DNA of 64,000 nucleotides from Lentibacter algarum (lineage in GTDB: Bacteria > Pseudomonadota > Alphaproteobacteria > Rhodobacterales > Rhodobacteraceae): contig NZ_JAHKQI010000006.1 in the NCBI RefSeq assembly GCF_018860975.1, positions 124,001 to 188,000 of the forward strand. Reading direction: 5' to 3'. Of the stretch, positions 28,326-38,475 are shown piece by piece. The position numbers were made by a program, and so were the translations under genes. The notes under the pieces are model-generated. The model was not told the origin of the DNA. It did not search any database and was given only the letters and a program-made list of their open reading frames with translations. The number at the start of each line of letters is the position of its first letter. The stretch's first letter is position 1.

Positions 28326-31300
28326 TTAAATCTCGGCCAATCGCGTCAAAGCCGCTTTCATCAAGCTCTCTTCTTCCTCGCGTTCCGCAAGGTTCGCACG
28401 GGTTTCTTCAACAACCTCATCAGGTGCCGAGGCCACAAACTTGGGGTTTCCAAGCCGCCCCTTCATCCCGCCGATCTCTTTGGCGAGTTTGCCTAAGCTC
28501 TTCTCAAGGCGGGCTTTTTCGGCGTCAACGTCGATGATATCGGCCAGCGGCAAGCCGAACTCGGCCCCGGTAATACCCAGCGCCGCCGTGCCTTTGGGGA
28601 AGTCGTCAACCTCGGTCAGCACTTCGATGCGTGCCAGCTTTTTGATCAGCGCTTCATTGCCTTCAAAAGCCGCGCGCGCCGCGTCACCCATGTTGCGCAC
28701 AACGACTTCGACTTTTGCACCAGCCGGCACATGCATCTGGGCGCGAACCGAGCGCACTTCCTCGATCAACCCGATCACCCAGTTCATCTCGCTGTCAGCA
28801 TTTTCATCAACAAGATCAGTGCCATAAGTCGGCCAGTCGGTATGCGCCAGTATCTTCTGACGTTCGCCCAAAGTGCCCCAAAGCTCTTCGGTGATGAAGG
28901 GCATGATCGGGTGTAAAAGCACCACGCATTGGTCAATAACCCACGCCATAACAGCCCGTGTTTCGGCCTTCGTGGCCTCATCGGCATCCATCAAAAGCGG
29001 CTTGGAGAACTCGACATACCAGTCGCAAACCTTGCCCCAAACAAAGGCATAAAGCGCATTGGCGGCGTCGTTAAAACGGTAGGCCTCAAGCGCTGCGTCA
29101 ACGACCTCGCGCACCTTACCCGTCTCGCCGATGATCCACTTATTCGCCGTCGCCGTGGCTGTCGGCAAGCTTCCATCACTGCCAATAGCCTCATGCATTT
29201 CCGCAAACCGCGCCGCATTCCAGAGCTTGGTGGTGAAGTTCCGGTAGCCTGTGATCTTCTGCTTGCTCAGCTTCAAAACCCCACCCAGCGCCGCCATTTG
29301 CGCATTGGTAAACCGCAAAGCATCGGCGCCAAATTCATCAACAATTTCAAGCGGATCAATCACGTTGCCCGTGGTCTTGGACATCTTCTTGCCCTTCTCG
29401 TCGCGCACGAGCTGGTGCAGATAAACCGTGTGGAACGGCGCCTGTTTTACCACGGCTTTTTGCATCATAATCATCCGCGCCACCCAGAAGAACAGGATGT
29501 CCTGACCAGTGATCAAAACATCGGTCGGGAAGTAGCGCTTCATCTCGTCGGTGTCTTCCGGCCAGCCCAAAGTGCCGATAGGCCAGAGCCCCGAAGAGAA
29601 CCATGTGTCGAGCACGTCGGGGTCGCGGAACATCGGAATAACCTGCGGTGCTTCAAACGTGCGGATCGTGCCCTCGTCTTGTGTGTCCATCTCGTTGATG
29701 GTTGCTTGCAAAACTTCGGCAGCTTCTTGAGCGTTCTCAACGATGCGAAAGCTCATGCCATCGACAAAACGGCTCTTAGCAATTTCCAGCGCTTCAGCTT
29801 CCGTAGCTGCACAGATTGGCAGCCAGTCGTCCTCACCTGGAAGATACCAAACCGGGATCTGATGCCCCCACCAGAGCTGGCGGGAGATGCACCAAGGCTC
29901 GATGTTCTCGAGCCAGTGGTAGTAGGTTTTCTCGCCACTCTCAGGCATGATCTTGATCTCGCCCGAGCGCACCGCTTCAAGCGCCGGATCAACGACTTTT
30001 GCAGCGTCAACAAACCACTGGTCAGTCAGCATCGGCTCGATGACAACTTTTGAGCGGTCACCAAACGGCTGCATGATCGGCTTGTTCTCAACATAGGGCA
30101 CGATCTGCGTGTTAACTTCGCCTTCATCATCTTTGGTTTCTACTGTGGTCATCACAGCAAGGCCCTCGGAGGTGATCTGATCAACAACACGTTTTCGCGC
30201 TTCAAAGCGGTCAAGCCCGCGCAAGTCGTCAGGCACAAGGTTAATCTCTTCAACGCTTTGCTCGGTAAATTCGGCCCCGTTCGCGTGGGCCTGCGCAAGA
30301 GCTGATGCCTCGCCATATGGCACACCGTCAGCGCGCATAGCGCCTTTGGTGTCCATCAGGCGATACATCGGAATGCCGCCGCGCTTGGCGACTTCGTAGT
30401 CGTTGAAGTCATGCGCGCCGGTGATCTTTACCGCGCCTGAACCGAAGGCCATGTCAGGGTATTCGTCGGTGATGATCGGGATCAGGCGGCGGTGTTCTTT
30501 TGGCCCAACAGGGATCTCGCAGAGCTTGCCAACAATTGGCGCATAGCGCGTGTCATCAGGGTGCACAGCAACCGCACCATCACCCAGCATAGTCTCAGGG
30601 CGGGTGGTGGCGATAGAAATATAATCGCGCTCTTCCGTGAGCGTCACGTTGCCGTCTTCGTCCTTCTCGACATAGGTATATGTCGCGCCGCCAGCCAGCG
30701 GATACTTGAAGTGCCACATATGGCCGGGTGTCTCGATGTTCTCGACTTCAAGGTCAGAGATCGCAGTTTCAAAATGCGGGTCCCAGTTGACCAAACGTTT
30801 GCCGCGATAGATGAGCCCCTGCTCATACATCTCGACAAAAACCTTGATCACGGCGTCATGGAAGTTGGCCGAGTTCTCGTGGCCAATGCCCGGATCACCC
30901 TCGGCTCCGGCCATAGTGAAAGCGTTGCGCTCCCAGTCACACGAACAGCCAAGACGCTTGAGCTGGCCGACAATCGTGCCGCCGTATTCGCCCTTCCACT
31001 CCCAGACTTTCTCAAGGAATTTCTGCCGCCCAAGCTCGGTGCGTTTGGGCTGCTGCGTCGCGGCGAGCATCTTCTCAACCTGCATCTGCGTTGCAATGCC
31101 TGCGTGGTCCTGGCCCGGTTGCCAGAGCGTGTCAAAGCCGCGCATGCGGTGCCAGCGGATGAGGATATCTTGCAGGGTGTTGTTGAAGGCATGGCCAACG
31201 TGCAAAGCGCCGGTCACGTTCGGTGGCGGGATCATGATGGTAAAGCTCTCGTCGCGCGAACGGTTGGCACCTGCGCGAAAAGCGCCTGCCTCTTCCCACA

Positions 31301-31355
31301 TCTTGGTGAGGCGCGGCTCGGCTTCACTTGCGTTAAATGTCTTTTCCATCGCCAT
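28326..31355 (-). CDS. valS: Valyl-tRNA synthetase
   Basis: About 1009 aa. Class I signatures are the HIGH-type motif in [17 protein letters not shown] and KMSKS in [10 protein letters not shown]. The CP1 editing domain ([17 protein letters not shown]) and a C-terminal coiled coil ([22 protein letters not shown]) are present, as in full-length ValRS. It charges tRNA-Val and edits mischarged threonine. I prefer the ATG at 31355, 9 bp after GAAGG, over the one at 31361, which is too close to it. Confidence 0.97.
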   Translation of the reverse strand: MAMEKTFNASEAEPRLTKMWEEAGAFRAGANRSRDESFTIMIPPPNVTGALHVGHAFNNTLQDILIRWHRMRGFDTLWQPGQDHAGIATQMQVEKMLAATQQPKRTELGRQKFLEKVWEWKGEYGGTIVGQLKRLGCSCDWERNAFTMAGAEGDPGIGHENSANFHDAVIKVFVEMYEQGLIYRGKRLVNWDPHFETAISDLEVENIETPGHMWHFKYPLAGGATYTYVEKDEDGNVTLTEERDYISIATTRPETMLGDGAVAVHPDDTRYAPIVGKLCEIPVGPKEHRRLIPIITDEYPDMAFGSGAVKITGAHDFNDYEVAKRGGIPMYRLMDTKGAMRADGVPYGEASALAQAHANGAEFTEQSVEEINLVPDDLRGLDRFEARKRVVDQITSEGLAVMTTVETKDDEGEVNTQIVPYVENKPIMQPFGDRSKVVIEPMLTDQWFVDAAKVVDPALEAVRSGEIKIMPESGEKTYYHWLENIEPWCISRQLWWGHQIPVWYLPGEDDWLPICAATEAEALEIAKSRFVDGMSFRIVENAQEAAEVLQATINEMDTQDEGTIRTFEAPQVIPMFRDPDVLDTWFSSGLWPIGTLGWPEDTDEMKRYFPTDVLITGQDILFFWVARMIMMQKAVVKQAPFHTVYLHQLVRDEKGKKMSKTTGNVIDPLEIVDEFGADALRFTNAQMAALGGVLKLSKQKITGYRNFTTKLWNAARFAEMHEAIGSDGSLPTATATANKWIIGETGKVREVVDAALEAYRFNDAANALYAFVWGKVCDWYVEFSKPLLMDADEATKAETRAVMAWVIDQCVVLLHPIMPFITEELWGTLGERQKILAHTDWPTYGTDLVDENADSEMNWVIGLIEEVRSVRAQMHVPAGAKVEVVVRNMGDAARAAFEGNEALIKKLARIEVLTEVDDFPKGTAALGITGAEFGLPLADIIDVDAEKARLEKSLGKLAKEIGGMKGRLGNPKFVASAPDEVVEETRANLAEREEEESLMKAALTRLAEI

Positions 31356-31450
31356 GATCATCTGCCTTCGGGCTGAATTTCGCTTTCGCGAGGTCTACCC
31401 AAAGTGAGGCGAAAGGAAAAGGGAGAAAGCTCGCCTTGGCCCTTGCGCCA

Positions 31451-32239
31451 CTAACCGAAGTTCGGCGCACGCTTTTGCATGTTGGCCATGACAACTTCCA
31501 TCTGATGCGGCTTGCCGATCAAGTCAGTCTGCTCGCGGCTTTCGGCCATAAGCACAGCGTCTTCATCAACACCGCTTTCAACGGTTTCGATCAGGCGTTT
31601 AGCTGCACGCACGGCAGAGGGGCTCTTGGAGGCAATCAATGTCGCAAGCTCGGTGGCACGCTCCAAGGGAGTCTCGGACAGCTCTGTCACCAGCCCCCAA
31701 GCAAGCCCTTGCACCGCGTCAACAGGTTCGGCCGTGTAAGTCATCTGGCGGATCACATCAGAGCGCAGGTAGGCAGGCCAAAGCGCCATGCCGCCCATGT
31801 CAGGCACGAGGCCCCACTTCATTTCCATGATCGAGAGCTTGGTTTCGGGGTGCGCGATGCGCATGTCGGCCGCCGAGCAAAGTTGAAAGCCAGCACCGTA
31901 GGACACGCCGTGCAAAGCGGCGATCACCGGCACAGGCAAGCGCCGCCAAGCCAGCACGATCTCTTGGTAGAAGTTGGCGTTGCCATGGGTGCGCGGCATC
32001 ACGATCTCTTCAGGATTACCGCCCGCGAGCGTCGCAAAGCTGCTCACATCAAGCCCTGCACAAAAGGCGCGGCCGTCGCCCGACAGCACAACAGCGCGGA
32101 TGTCGTCATTGTCCTGCAAGGCATGCGCGGCATTGATCAACCCCTCGCCCATAGCTTGGTCAACGCCGTTCATCTTGTCGGCGCGGGTGAGCGTGACAAA
32201 GGCGATATGATCTTTGATTTCGGTGGTAACGCGGGTCAT
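31451..32239 (-). CDS. Enoyl-CoA hydratase/isomerase (crotonase) family protein
   Basis: 262 aa. Oxyanion-hole segments are LSGDGRAFCAGLDVSSF and ALHGVSYGAGFQLCSAADMRIA. The expected catalytic acids of true hydratases near the second segment read AHPETKLSIMEMKWGLVPD, so one Glu is retained. It lies 84 bp downstream of the Tat mini-gene on the same strand. The precise CoA substrate cannot be read from the sequence. Confidence 0.85.
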   Translation of the reverse strand: MTRVTTEIKDHIAFVTLTRADKMNGVDQAMGEGLINAAHALQDNDDIRAVVLSGDGRAFCAGLDVSSFATLAGGNPEEIVMPRTHGNANFYQEIVLAWRRLPVPVIAALHGVSYGAGFQLCSAADMRIAHPETKLSIMEMKWGLVPDMGGMALWPAYLRSDVIRQMTYTAEPVDAVQGLAWGLVTELSETPLERATELATLIASKSPSAVRAAKRLIETVESGVDEDAVLMAESREQTDLIGKPHQMEVVMANMQKRAPNFG

Positions 32240-32301
32240 GGCTGGCTCCTATCTGTTGGCGGGGAGCCTAGCGTGCGGGGCCAAGTCAGAAAAGCGTAAC
32301 G

Positions 32302-32466
32302 TTAAGGCACAAGCCTCTCGACGGCGCGCATCATCCCGAGGGATTTGTCGTAGACCAGCGTCAAGATGCGGCGGCCACCGGCCCTTGACGCGATTGTCGG
32401 TAGGCTGCGCACCGTGCCAGCCGCAGCGGCACTGGCAATAAAGCCTCGGCGTGTAAGTTTGGCCAT
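32302..32466 (-). CDS. 54-aa twin-arginine signal mini-protein
   Basis: Start ATG at 32466 with GGAGGG 7 bp upstream, stop TAA at 32304-32302. The protein opens MAKLTRRGFIASAAAAG, a complete Tat-type signal (RRGFIA, then a hydrophobic alanine stretch). It ends with a short basic and hydrophobic tail reading RILTLVYDKSLGMMRAVERL. After signal removal only about 30 residues would remain, so it may be an exported peptide or a membrane-anchored one. It sits between the hisC-like gene (divergent) and the crotonase gene. Easily missed because of size; function unknown. Confidence 0.65.
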   Translation of the reverse strand: MAKLTRRGFIASAAAAGTVRSLPTIASRAGGRRILTLVYDKSLGMMRAVERLVP

Positions 32467-32561
32467 GAGTGACCCTCCTGTTGCGAGTGACTCTCATGTA
32501 ATTACTCAGCGCTTGTTTTCAAGGGCTTGCTCCGCTTGGCCGCAATGGGTTAACTCGCGCT

Positions 32562-33668
32562 ATGACATATCCTCGCTATACAAAACTGGCAGAAAGCCTT
32601 CCTGCAACTGTGCCGTTTGTCGGCCCCGAAGCCGCCGAACGCGCAATGGGCAAGCCGTTTGACGCCCGCATCGGCGCCAATGAGAACGTCTTTGGCCCTT
32701 CGCCCAAGGCGATCACCGCTATGCAGGAGGCCCTGGGCGGCATCTGGCAATATGGTGATTCTGAAAACCACGCCCTGCGCCACGCTCTGGCCAAGCATCT
32801 GAGCATCACTCCCGACAACATCATGGTTGGCGAGGGCATCGACGGGTTGCTAGGCTACCTTGCACGGCTCTTGATTGAAGAAGGTGACGCTGTGGTCACC
32901 TCCGACGGGGCCTATCCGACGTTCAACTATCATGTCGCAGGCTTTGGCGGGGTGCTGCACAAGCTACCCTACAAGGACGATTGCGAAGACCTGCCTGCGC
33001 TCATCGCCAAGGCGCATGAAGTCAACGCCAAGATGATCTACTTCGCCAACCCCGATAATCCTATGGCCACTTGGTGCAAGGGTGCTGACATCGTCGCTGC
33101 ACTTGATGATCTGCCCGAGGGTTGCTTGCTGGTGCTCGACGAGGCCTATGTCGAGTTCGCGCCGGAGGGCACGGCTGCGGACGTTGATATCAACGACCCG
33201 CGGGTCATCAGAATGCGCACATTCTCAAAGGCCTACGGTATGGCCGGAGCGCGGGTAGGATATGCCCTCGGTGCGCCCGAGTTGATCATGGCCTTCAACA
33301 AAATCCGCAATCACTTTGGCATGAACCGCGCCAGCCAAGCCGGTGCTTTGGCGGCGTTGGCCGATCAAGAGTATCTGTCACAAACGCTCGTCCATGTTGC
33401 GCAGGCGCGGCTAAAAATCACGCAAATCGCTGAAGATAACGGCCTTACAACTCTGCCTTCGGCAACCAACTTTGTTGCGGTTGACTGTGGGCGCGACGGC
33501 GCGTTTGCCAAGGCAGTGCTTGACGGGCTGGTGGCGCGTGGCGTGTTTGTGCGGATGCCCTTTGTCGCTCCGCAAAACCGCTGCATCCGCATCAGTTGCG
33601 GCACCGAGGATGACCTTGCAGCCTTTGCAAATGCCTTGCCTGCCGCCCTTATCGAAGCATCAAAGTAG
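32562..33668 (+). CDS. hisC: Histidinol-phosphate aminotransferase-like PLP enzyme
   Basis: 368 aa, fold-type I. N-terminal [13 protein letters not shown], cofactor Asp/Tyr in [12 protein letters not shown], and the PLP lysine in [19 protein letters not shown], followed by [18 protein letters not shown] and the C-terminal RISCGTEDD arginine. Members transaminate histidinol phosphate or aromatic amino acids. It is not in a his operon, so it may be a paralogue with aromatic specificity. Its 3' end overlaps the NicO transporter gene by 9 bp on the other strand. Confidence 0.8.
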   Translation: MTYPRYTKLAESLPATVPFVGPEAAERAMGKPFDARIGANENVFGPSPKAITAMQEALGGIWQYGDSENHALRHALAKHLSITPDNIMVGEGIDGLLGYLARLLIEEGDAVVTSDGAYPTFNYHVAGFGGVLHKLPYKDDCEDLPALIAKAHEVNAKMIYFANPDNPMATWCKGADIVAALDDLPEGCLLVLDEAYVEFAPEGTAADVDINDPRVIRMRTFSKAYGMAGARVGYALGAPELIMAFNKIRNHFGMNRASQAGALAALADQEYLSQTLVHVAQARLKITQIAEDNGLTTLPSATNFVAVDCGRDGAFAKAVLDGLVARGVFVRMPFVAPQNRCIRISCGTEDDLAAFANALPAALIEASK

Positions 33669-34571
33669 CGAAAGCGCCGCGAGCATGATCAGTGCCCCCG
33701 CGGCCAGCTCGATCAGCGCCGAAAGCTTTAACGCTGCCTTGCCGTCACCTGCCTGCGCCATAAGGCTCGAGCGAAAGAACACGGCGATGAATGCTACACT
33801 GACTGTCACGCTGGCTGTTCCCAGCCCCATGACAAATGCTCCAGCAATACCGGCCCAATCAAGGCCCAAGCGCCACGTCAGGATCAGCAAGAACAGTGCC
33901 CCCGTGCAGGGGCGTATCGCCACAGCGCCAATTAGCAGCAAGGCATCGCGAAGCCCGTGAATCTCGGCAGCCTCATCTATGGTCGGCCCGTGCTTGTGTC
34001 CGCAAGAGCAACTGCCATCATCGTGAGTATGGTGCCCGTCATGCTCGTGTTGAATGGTGTGGGCTCGCTCTCGCCAAAGCTTGCGCGCACCACGCAGGGC
34101 CAACCACAGGCCCACAAGCGCAATCGCAACGTAGGATGCCGGAGCGGCCCAATCTTCGGCCAGCCCTGTCATGCTTTCGCGGGTCAGGCCCAAAAGGAAC
34201 ACGCCGGCATAAACCAAGAGCACCGCGCTCAGCGCTTGCGCAAGGCTTGAAAGCACTGCCAATACCGACAGTCGAACCAAAGGTATTTTGCGCGCCGCGC
34301 CGTATCCGCCGATCAGAACCTTGCCGTGCCCCGGCCCTGCGGCGTGGAAAAACCCGTAGGCAAAGCAAAGCCCCATCAAGCCAGCCAAAGCCCCTGCTTC
34401 GCCGCCCTTTAGAGCACGCAACAAATGCGCCATCGCGTTTTGCACATCGCGTTGGCCATCAGCCGCCCATGCCGAAAGAACCGCCGCGCCGCCAAACCCC
34501 CAGAGCCAGACAGCGACGACAGCGAGCGCCGCCAAAGCGCCAAGGAAGCTCAGGTTCAAAGCCCTTCGCAT
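33660..34571 (-). CDS. Nickel/cobalt efflux transporter (NicO/RcnA type)
   Basis: 303 aa with about six membrane spans ([43 protein letters not shown] and so on). [15 protein letters not shown] is the NicO signature, and the His/Asp-rich cytoplasmic loop [19 protein letters not shown] should bind metal. It exports Ni or Co from the cytoplasm. It overlaps by 16 bp the upstream DUF1007 gene, its usual partner. Confidence 0.9.
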   Translation of the reverse strand: MRRALNLSFLGALAALAVVAVWLWGFGGAAVLSAWAADGQRDVQNAMAHLLRALKGGEAGALAGLMGLCFAYGFFHAAGPGHGKVLIGGYGAARKIPLVRLSVLAVLSSLAQALSAVLLVYAGVFLLGLTRESMTGLAEDWAAPASYVAIALVGLWLALRGARKLWRERAHTIQHEHDGHHTHDDGSCSCGHKHGPTIDEAAEIHGLRDALLLIGAVAIRPCTGALFLLILTWRLGLDWAGIAGAFVMGLGTASVTVSVAFIAVFFRSSLMAQAGDGKAALKLSALIELAAGALIMLAALSLL

Positions 34572-35188
34572 ACGACCCTAATCTCATCGGCAAAGGCCTC
34601 GCCCACTTCGGGAAAGGCCATGTTCGGGTCAGTCGCTTCATTGGCGTTTGCCGCCAGGGCCATCGCGCGCGCGGTGTTCAAATCAGCCTTGATAACCTCT
34701 GCTGTGCAAAATTCGGGCAGCTCGATCGCGTCGAACACCTCGTATTGGGTGTAATATGTCGGATCATACGCTTTGAGGCGCAGCGCATTGCCAGCCTCAG
34801 CAATATCACGATAGTGCCGCGTGGTGATCTGCCCGTCTTCAAAGCTGGTTCCGAGGTTGTTCGGTGCGCCCAAAGTGAGCTTTTTGCCGCCGTCAAAAAC
34901 AAACAGATCGCCCTCGTAACCGGCTATCCATTGCATATCAAAGCCGTTGAGCTTTGCCAGTTCAGCCGCGGTTAACTTGCCGTCAAAGTCGTCATCTAGC
35001 TCCATGTCCTCCAGCACCAGAAGTGAATAGAGCGCATCGTATTTCCAGCTGACTTCGACACCGGTGATCTCTCCGTTGTCGCTCACCACGAGCTTAAGCC
35101 CCGTATCAATAAACACATGCGGATGCGCCCGAAGTGGCGTCGCCAGACACATGAAGATGATTACGAAAAGTCTCATGGCTTTACTCAT
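34556..35188 (-). CDS. DUF1007 periplasmic protein, partner of the metal exporter
   Basis: 210 aa from ATG at 35188 (or 35176). The signal peptide is [20 protein letters not shown], after which [13 protein letters not shown] gives the DUF1007 opening with a possible metal-binding HPH. Acidic [20 protein letters not shown] resembles an EF-hand-like loop. DUF1007 proteins are almost always coupled to NicO-type permeases and probably receive or chaperone the metal in the periplasm. It overlaps the permease gene. Confidence 0.85.
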   Translation of the reverse strand: MSKAMRLFVIIFMCLATPLRAHPHVFIDTGLKLVVSDNGEITGVEVSWKYDALYSLLVLEDMELDDDFDGKLTAAELAKLNGFDMQWIAGYEGDLFVFDGGKKLTLGAPNNLGTSFEDGQITTRHYRDIAEAGNALRLKAYDPTYYTQYEVFDAIELPEFCTAEVIKADLNTARAMALAANANEATDPNMAFPEVGEAFADEIRVVCEGL

Positions 35189-35250
35189 AGATGGCAATTG
35201 TGAAGGCTGCAATCAGCGCTCCACAATTGCGGCAGGTTTTGGCCGCAGGT

Positions 35251-36138
35251 TCAGCTCTTGCCGCGGCGTTGCTCAGGGTGCAAGGCTGATCCTAGAATAT
35301 GATCGGACCGATGAATAACGTGATTGGCGCTTGAGCAGATCAGTGGATCAGGCTGGCCGATAAGTTCAGCATCTTTGCCCGGATAATCAAGGCTCGCCAG
35401 AAAATGCCGCATGCAAGCCAGCCGCGCGCGCTTTTTGTCGTTTGATTTAACCACGGTCCAGGGCGCATCGGCGGTGTCGGTGTAAAAGAACATCGCTTCC
35501 TTGGCTTCGGTGTAGTCGTCCCACTTGCCCAAGCTGGCCTTGTCTATCGGGCTGAGTTTCCACTGCTTCAAAGGGTCGCTTTCGCGGCTCTTGAAACGCG
35601 AGCGTTGCTCGTCTTGGGTGACGGAAAACCAGTATTTGTAAAGCCGTATTCCAGAGCGAGTCAGCATACGTTCATACTCAGGCGTTTGGCGCATAAACTC
35701 GAGGTATTCAGAAGGTTCGCAAAACCCCATCACCCGCTCAACGCCAGCGCGGTTATACCACGAACGGTCATAAAGCACCATTTCGCCTTCAGTCGGCAGG
35801 TGCTGGATGTAGCGTTGGAAATACCACTGGCCGCGTTCTTCGTCGCTCGGTTTGTTCAGCGCAACAACGCGGGCTGTTCGTGGGTTCAGGTGCTCGGTGA
35901 AGCGCTTGATCGTGCCGCCTTTGCCCGCCGCATCACGACCCTCAAACAACATGACAAACTTCTGGCCGGTTTCCTGCGCCCAGTGCTGCACCTTCAAAAG
36001 CTCGGCCTGCAGCGCGGCTTTCTGCGTTTCATAGTCCTTGCGGCCGAGTTTGTCAGTATAAGGGTAAACGCCGTTTTCAAAGGCGCGGCGCACTTCTTCG
36101 ACAGTTGGATTGTTGGTTGATGTGGCTTCTTTGGTCAT
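35251..36138 (-). CDS. ppk2: Polyphosphate kinase 2
   Basis: 295 aa from ATG at 36138, with AGGAG 7 bp upstream. PPK2 motifs are FEGRDAAGKGGTIKRF (Walker A), YDRSWYNRAGVERVMGF (Walker B region) and KYWFSVTQDEQRSRF. It transfers phosphate between polyphosphate and nucleotides; single-domain PPK2s favour making NTP from polyphosphate. It stands alone between the metal exporter genes and dtd. Confidence 0.93.
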   Translation of the reverse strand: MTKEATSTNNPTVEEVRRAFENGVYPYTDKLGRKDYETQKAALQAELLKVQHWAQETGQKFVMLFEGRDAAGKGGTIKRFTEHLNPRTARVVALNKPSDEERGQWYFQRYIQHLPTEGEMVLYDRSWYNRAGVERVMGFCEPSEYLEFMRQTPEYERMLTRSGIRLYKYWFSVTQDEQRSRFKSRESDPLKQWKLSPIDKASLGKWDDYTEAKEAMFFYTDTADAPWTVVKSNDKKRARLACMRHFLASLDYPGKDAELIGQPDPLICSSANHVIHRSDHILGSALHPEQRRGKS

Positions 36139-36246
36139 CGCGCGTTCTCCTGTTTTCAAAACTTGAGCCATAGTAGCCGCAGTGCAGCGGTTGCACCTTG
36201 ACCTCGCTCAAGTGCTTTGCATTTATCGGCAACAAAGGAGGCCCGC

Positions 36247-36684
36247 ATGAGAGTTTTGTTACAAAGGGTAAGTCAGGCCGAAGTCCGGGTTGATGGCGCA
36301 TGCGTCGGAGCCTGCGGCAAAGGCTTGCTGGTGCTGGTTTGCGCCATGCAGGGCGACACCGAAGCTGATGCAGACAGACTTGCGCTCAAGATATCAAAAC
36401 TGCGGATATTCACCGATGATGCCGGCAAAATGAACCGTTCGGTGAGCGACGTCGGCGGAGAGGCTCTGGTTGTGAGCCAGTTCACGCTCGCGGCCGATAC
36501 ATCACGTGGCAACAGGCCAGGCTTTTCAGCTGCCGCACCTCCCGATGAGGGCGAAAAGCTCTATGAGTATTTCGCGGCACAGCTCGCGTCGCTCGGCATA
36601 GGCACTCAGACAGGGCGTTTTGGTGCCGACATGAAAGTCAGCCTCACAAACGATGGGCCAGTTACGATCTGGATGGAAAGCTGA
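36247..36684 (+). CDS. dtd: D-aminoacyl-tRNA deacylase
   Basis: 145 aa, start ATG at 36247 after AAGGAGG. The two DTD active-site signatures are readable: [20 protein letters not shown] and the C-terminal [11 protein letters not shown] (a GP-cis-Pro motif). It cleaves D-amino acids from mischarged tRNA. The next gene starts on its stop codon (ATGA style). Confidence 0.95.
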   Translation: MRVLLQRVSQAEVRVDGACVGACGKGLLVLVCAMQGDTEADADRLALKISKLRIFTDDAGKMNRSVSDVGGEALVVSQFTLAADTSRGNRPGFSAAAPPDEGEKLYEYFAAQLASLGIGTQTGRFGADMKVSLTNDGPVTIWMES

Positions 36685-37145
36685 TGTCACCCGAGACCAT
36701 ATTGACCGACTTGCTGGCTCGTTACGCGGGCACGGTTTCGACACCCGCATGGGGCGAAACAACTCTGTTTTACAATCCTGACAACACCTTCAAGCGTGGC
36801 GCGTATTTTGCGACCATCAAAGAAAAGAACGGTGACCATGACCAGGCCTCAGAGCTTGATCGCGAAGGTGTCTTCCGGCTGAACATCGGTGCGACGCGGC
36901 CGCTGTTTGAAGCGCGCTTTGGCAATCCACCAGCGCGCCCGACCAAAGGCGGTCATGTTCATGGCCCCTGGGATTTTATAGCGCTCGACAGCCTCACGCC
37001 CCATCCCGTTTATGGCTGGATGAGTTGGGTCAGCATTCTGAACCCGTCAGAAGCGAGTTTTGCATCCTGTTTGGAGTTGCTTGATAGCGCATATGTCAAG
37101 GCAACAGCCACGTTCAACAAGCGCCTACGCGCCGCTGCTCGCTAG
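36684..37145 (+). CDS. DUF6194-family protein
   Basis: 153 aa, coupled to dtd. Text such as TFKRGAYFATIKEKNGDHDQAS, GVFRLNIGATR and HPVYGWMSWVSILNPS (MmcQ/YjbR-like layout) fits DUF6194. No signal peptide. Function unknown. Its last 21 bp overlap the end of the convergent aminotransferase gene. Confidence 0.75.
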   Translation: MSPETILTDLLARYAGTVSTPAWGETTLFYNPDNTFKRGAYFATIKEKNGDHDQASELDREGVFRLNIGATRPLFEARFGNPPARPTKGGHVHGPWDFIALDSLTPHPVYGWMSWVSILNPSEASFASCLELLDSAYVKATATFNKRLRAAAR

Positions 37146-38327
37146 CACTTTGACGGCCGCATCAAGCGCCCCCGCACCGCGCGGCACTTTGTGGGCCTCA
37201 AATGCTGTCTCCATGCTGCCAAGCGTTGCCATGATCATCTGCGGGTTCACATGCCCCATGTGACCAATGCGAAAAAAGCCCTCGCCTTTCGGGTCTTCGT
37301 CCGTCGACATGCCAAGGCCGATGCCCAGAGTGACACCTGCGTTTTGCTCGCACCAGCGCCGCAGGTTCAGCCCGTGCGGTTGACCGACATGTAACGCCGT
37401 GACAGCGCACGACCGCTGAGCAGGGCTTGCAACATTCATCTTCAACGGCCCGTCTGCGCCCCATGCCTCACAAGCCGCCCAGACAGCGTTTGCCAGTTTC
37501 TCATGGCGCGCCCAGACAGCCTCCATGCCTTCCTCCTCAAGCATCCCCAATGCAGTGCGTAGCCCGTACAAATGATGGGTCGGCGCAGTGCCTCCGAAAT
37601 ACTGAAAGAACATCTCGGGGTTGGCACGCGGCGCCCAGTCCCAATAGCGGCTGACACGTTTCATCTCGGCACGCCGCGCGGCGGCTTTGTCACTGATGAA
37701 AACAAAGCTGACCCCTGCAGGCACCATCAACCCCTTTTGAGACGCGGCCACCGCAACATCAACACCCCAAGCGTCCATCTCAAAACGATCACAGCCCAGA
37801 GAGGCAATACAATCGACCATCAGCAAGGCGTCATGCCCGCTGGCAGTCATTGCCGCGCGGATCATCTCGATGTCGTTTCTGATCGAGGTTGAGGTGTCGG
37901 TATGGGTGCAGAGCACCGCTTTGATACGCCCCTGCGTGTCGGCTTTCAGCGCCGCTTCAAGCTTGGATGCGTCAACGGGTGCTTTCTTGCCAAAGTCGAG
38001 TTTCTCGACAACAGCTCCAAGGCCAGTAGCCATTTCAGCCCAGCCTTCGCCGAACCGGCCGTTGAACAAGCCCAAAACATGGTCGCCCTCGCCCACAACA
38101 TTGCTCAGAGCCGCTTCCCATGCGCCGTGCCCGTTGCCTATGTAAATCGCAACGCCTTGCTTTGTGCGCGCCACACGTTTTAGTCCGGCAGTGATGCCAT
38201 CCATCATATTGATAAGCTCGCCCTCATAGATGTTTGGCGAGGCTCGATGCATGGCACGCAGCACAGCTTCAGGCATCACCGATGGGCCGGGAATTGACAG
38301 TTGCTCACGTCCGCCGTGCTTGCTCAT
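37125..38327 (-). CDS. Class V aminotransferase, serine-glyoxylate/PucG-like
   Basis: 400 aa from the ATG at 38327, which has AAGGAAA upstream. It begins with IPGPSVMPEAVLRAMHRAS; the small-substrate loop YIGNGHGAWEAAL follows, and the PLP lysine is in VAASQKGLMVPAG. Members transfer the amino group of serine, alanine or aspartate to glyoxylate in the serine cycle, photorespiration-like or purine-breakdown pathways. No serine-cycle genes are next to it, so the donor is uncertain. Confidence 0.85.
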   Translation of the reverse strand: MSKHGGREQLSIPGPSVMPEAVLRAMHRASPNIYEGELINMMDGITAGLKRVARTKQGVAIYIGNGHGAWEAALSNVVGEGDHVLGLFNGRFGEGWAEMATGLGAVVEKLDFGKKAPVDASKLEAALKADTQGRIKAVLCTHTDTSTSIRNDIEMIRAAMTASGHDALLMVDCIASLGCDRFEMDAWGVDVAVAASQKGLMVPAGVSFVFISDKAAARRAEMKRVSRYWDWAPRANPEMFFQYFGGTAPTHHLYGLRTALGMLEEEGMEAVWARHEKLANAVWAACEAWGADGPLKMNVASPAQRSCAVTALHVGQPHGLNLRRWCEQNAGVTLGIGLGMSTDEDPKGEGFFRIGHMGHVNPQMIMATLGSMETAFEAHKVPRGAGALDAAVKVLASSGA

Positions 38328-38475
38328 AGCGCATTTCCTTGTGCGTGTTTTGCCCGACATTATACCCAGGATACGCGGCGTCAACCTTCGCAAACACCAC
38401 AGAGCACGCCAGATAACTTGCCAGTCAGCCCCCCCTCAATTAAACCGGAACGATGGAAACGACTGCGAGTGCCAA

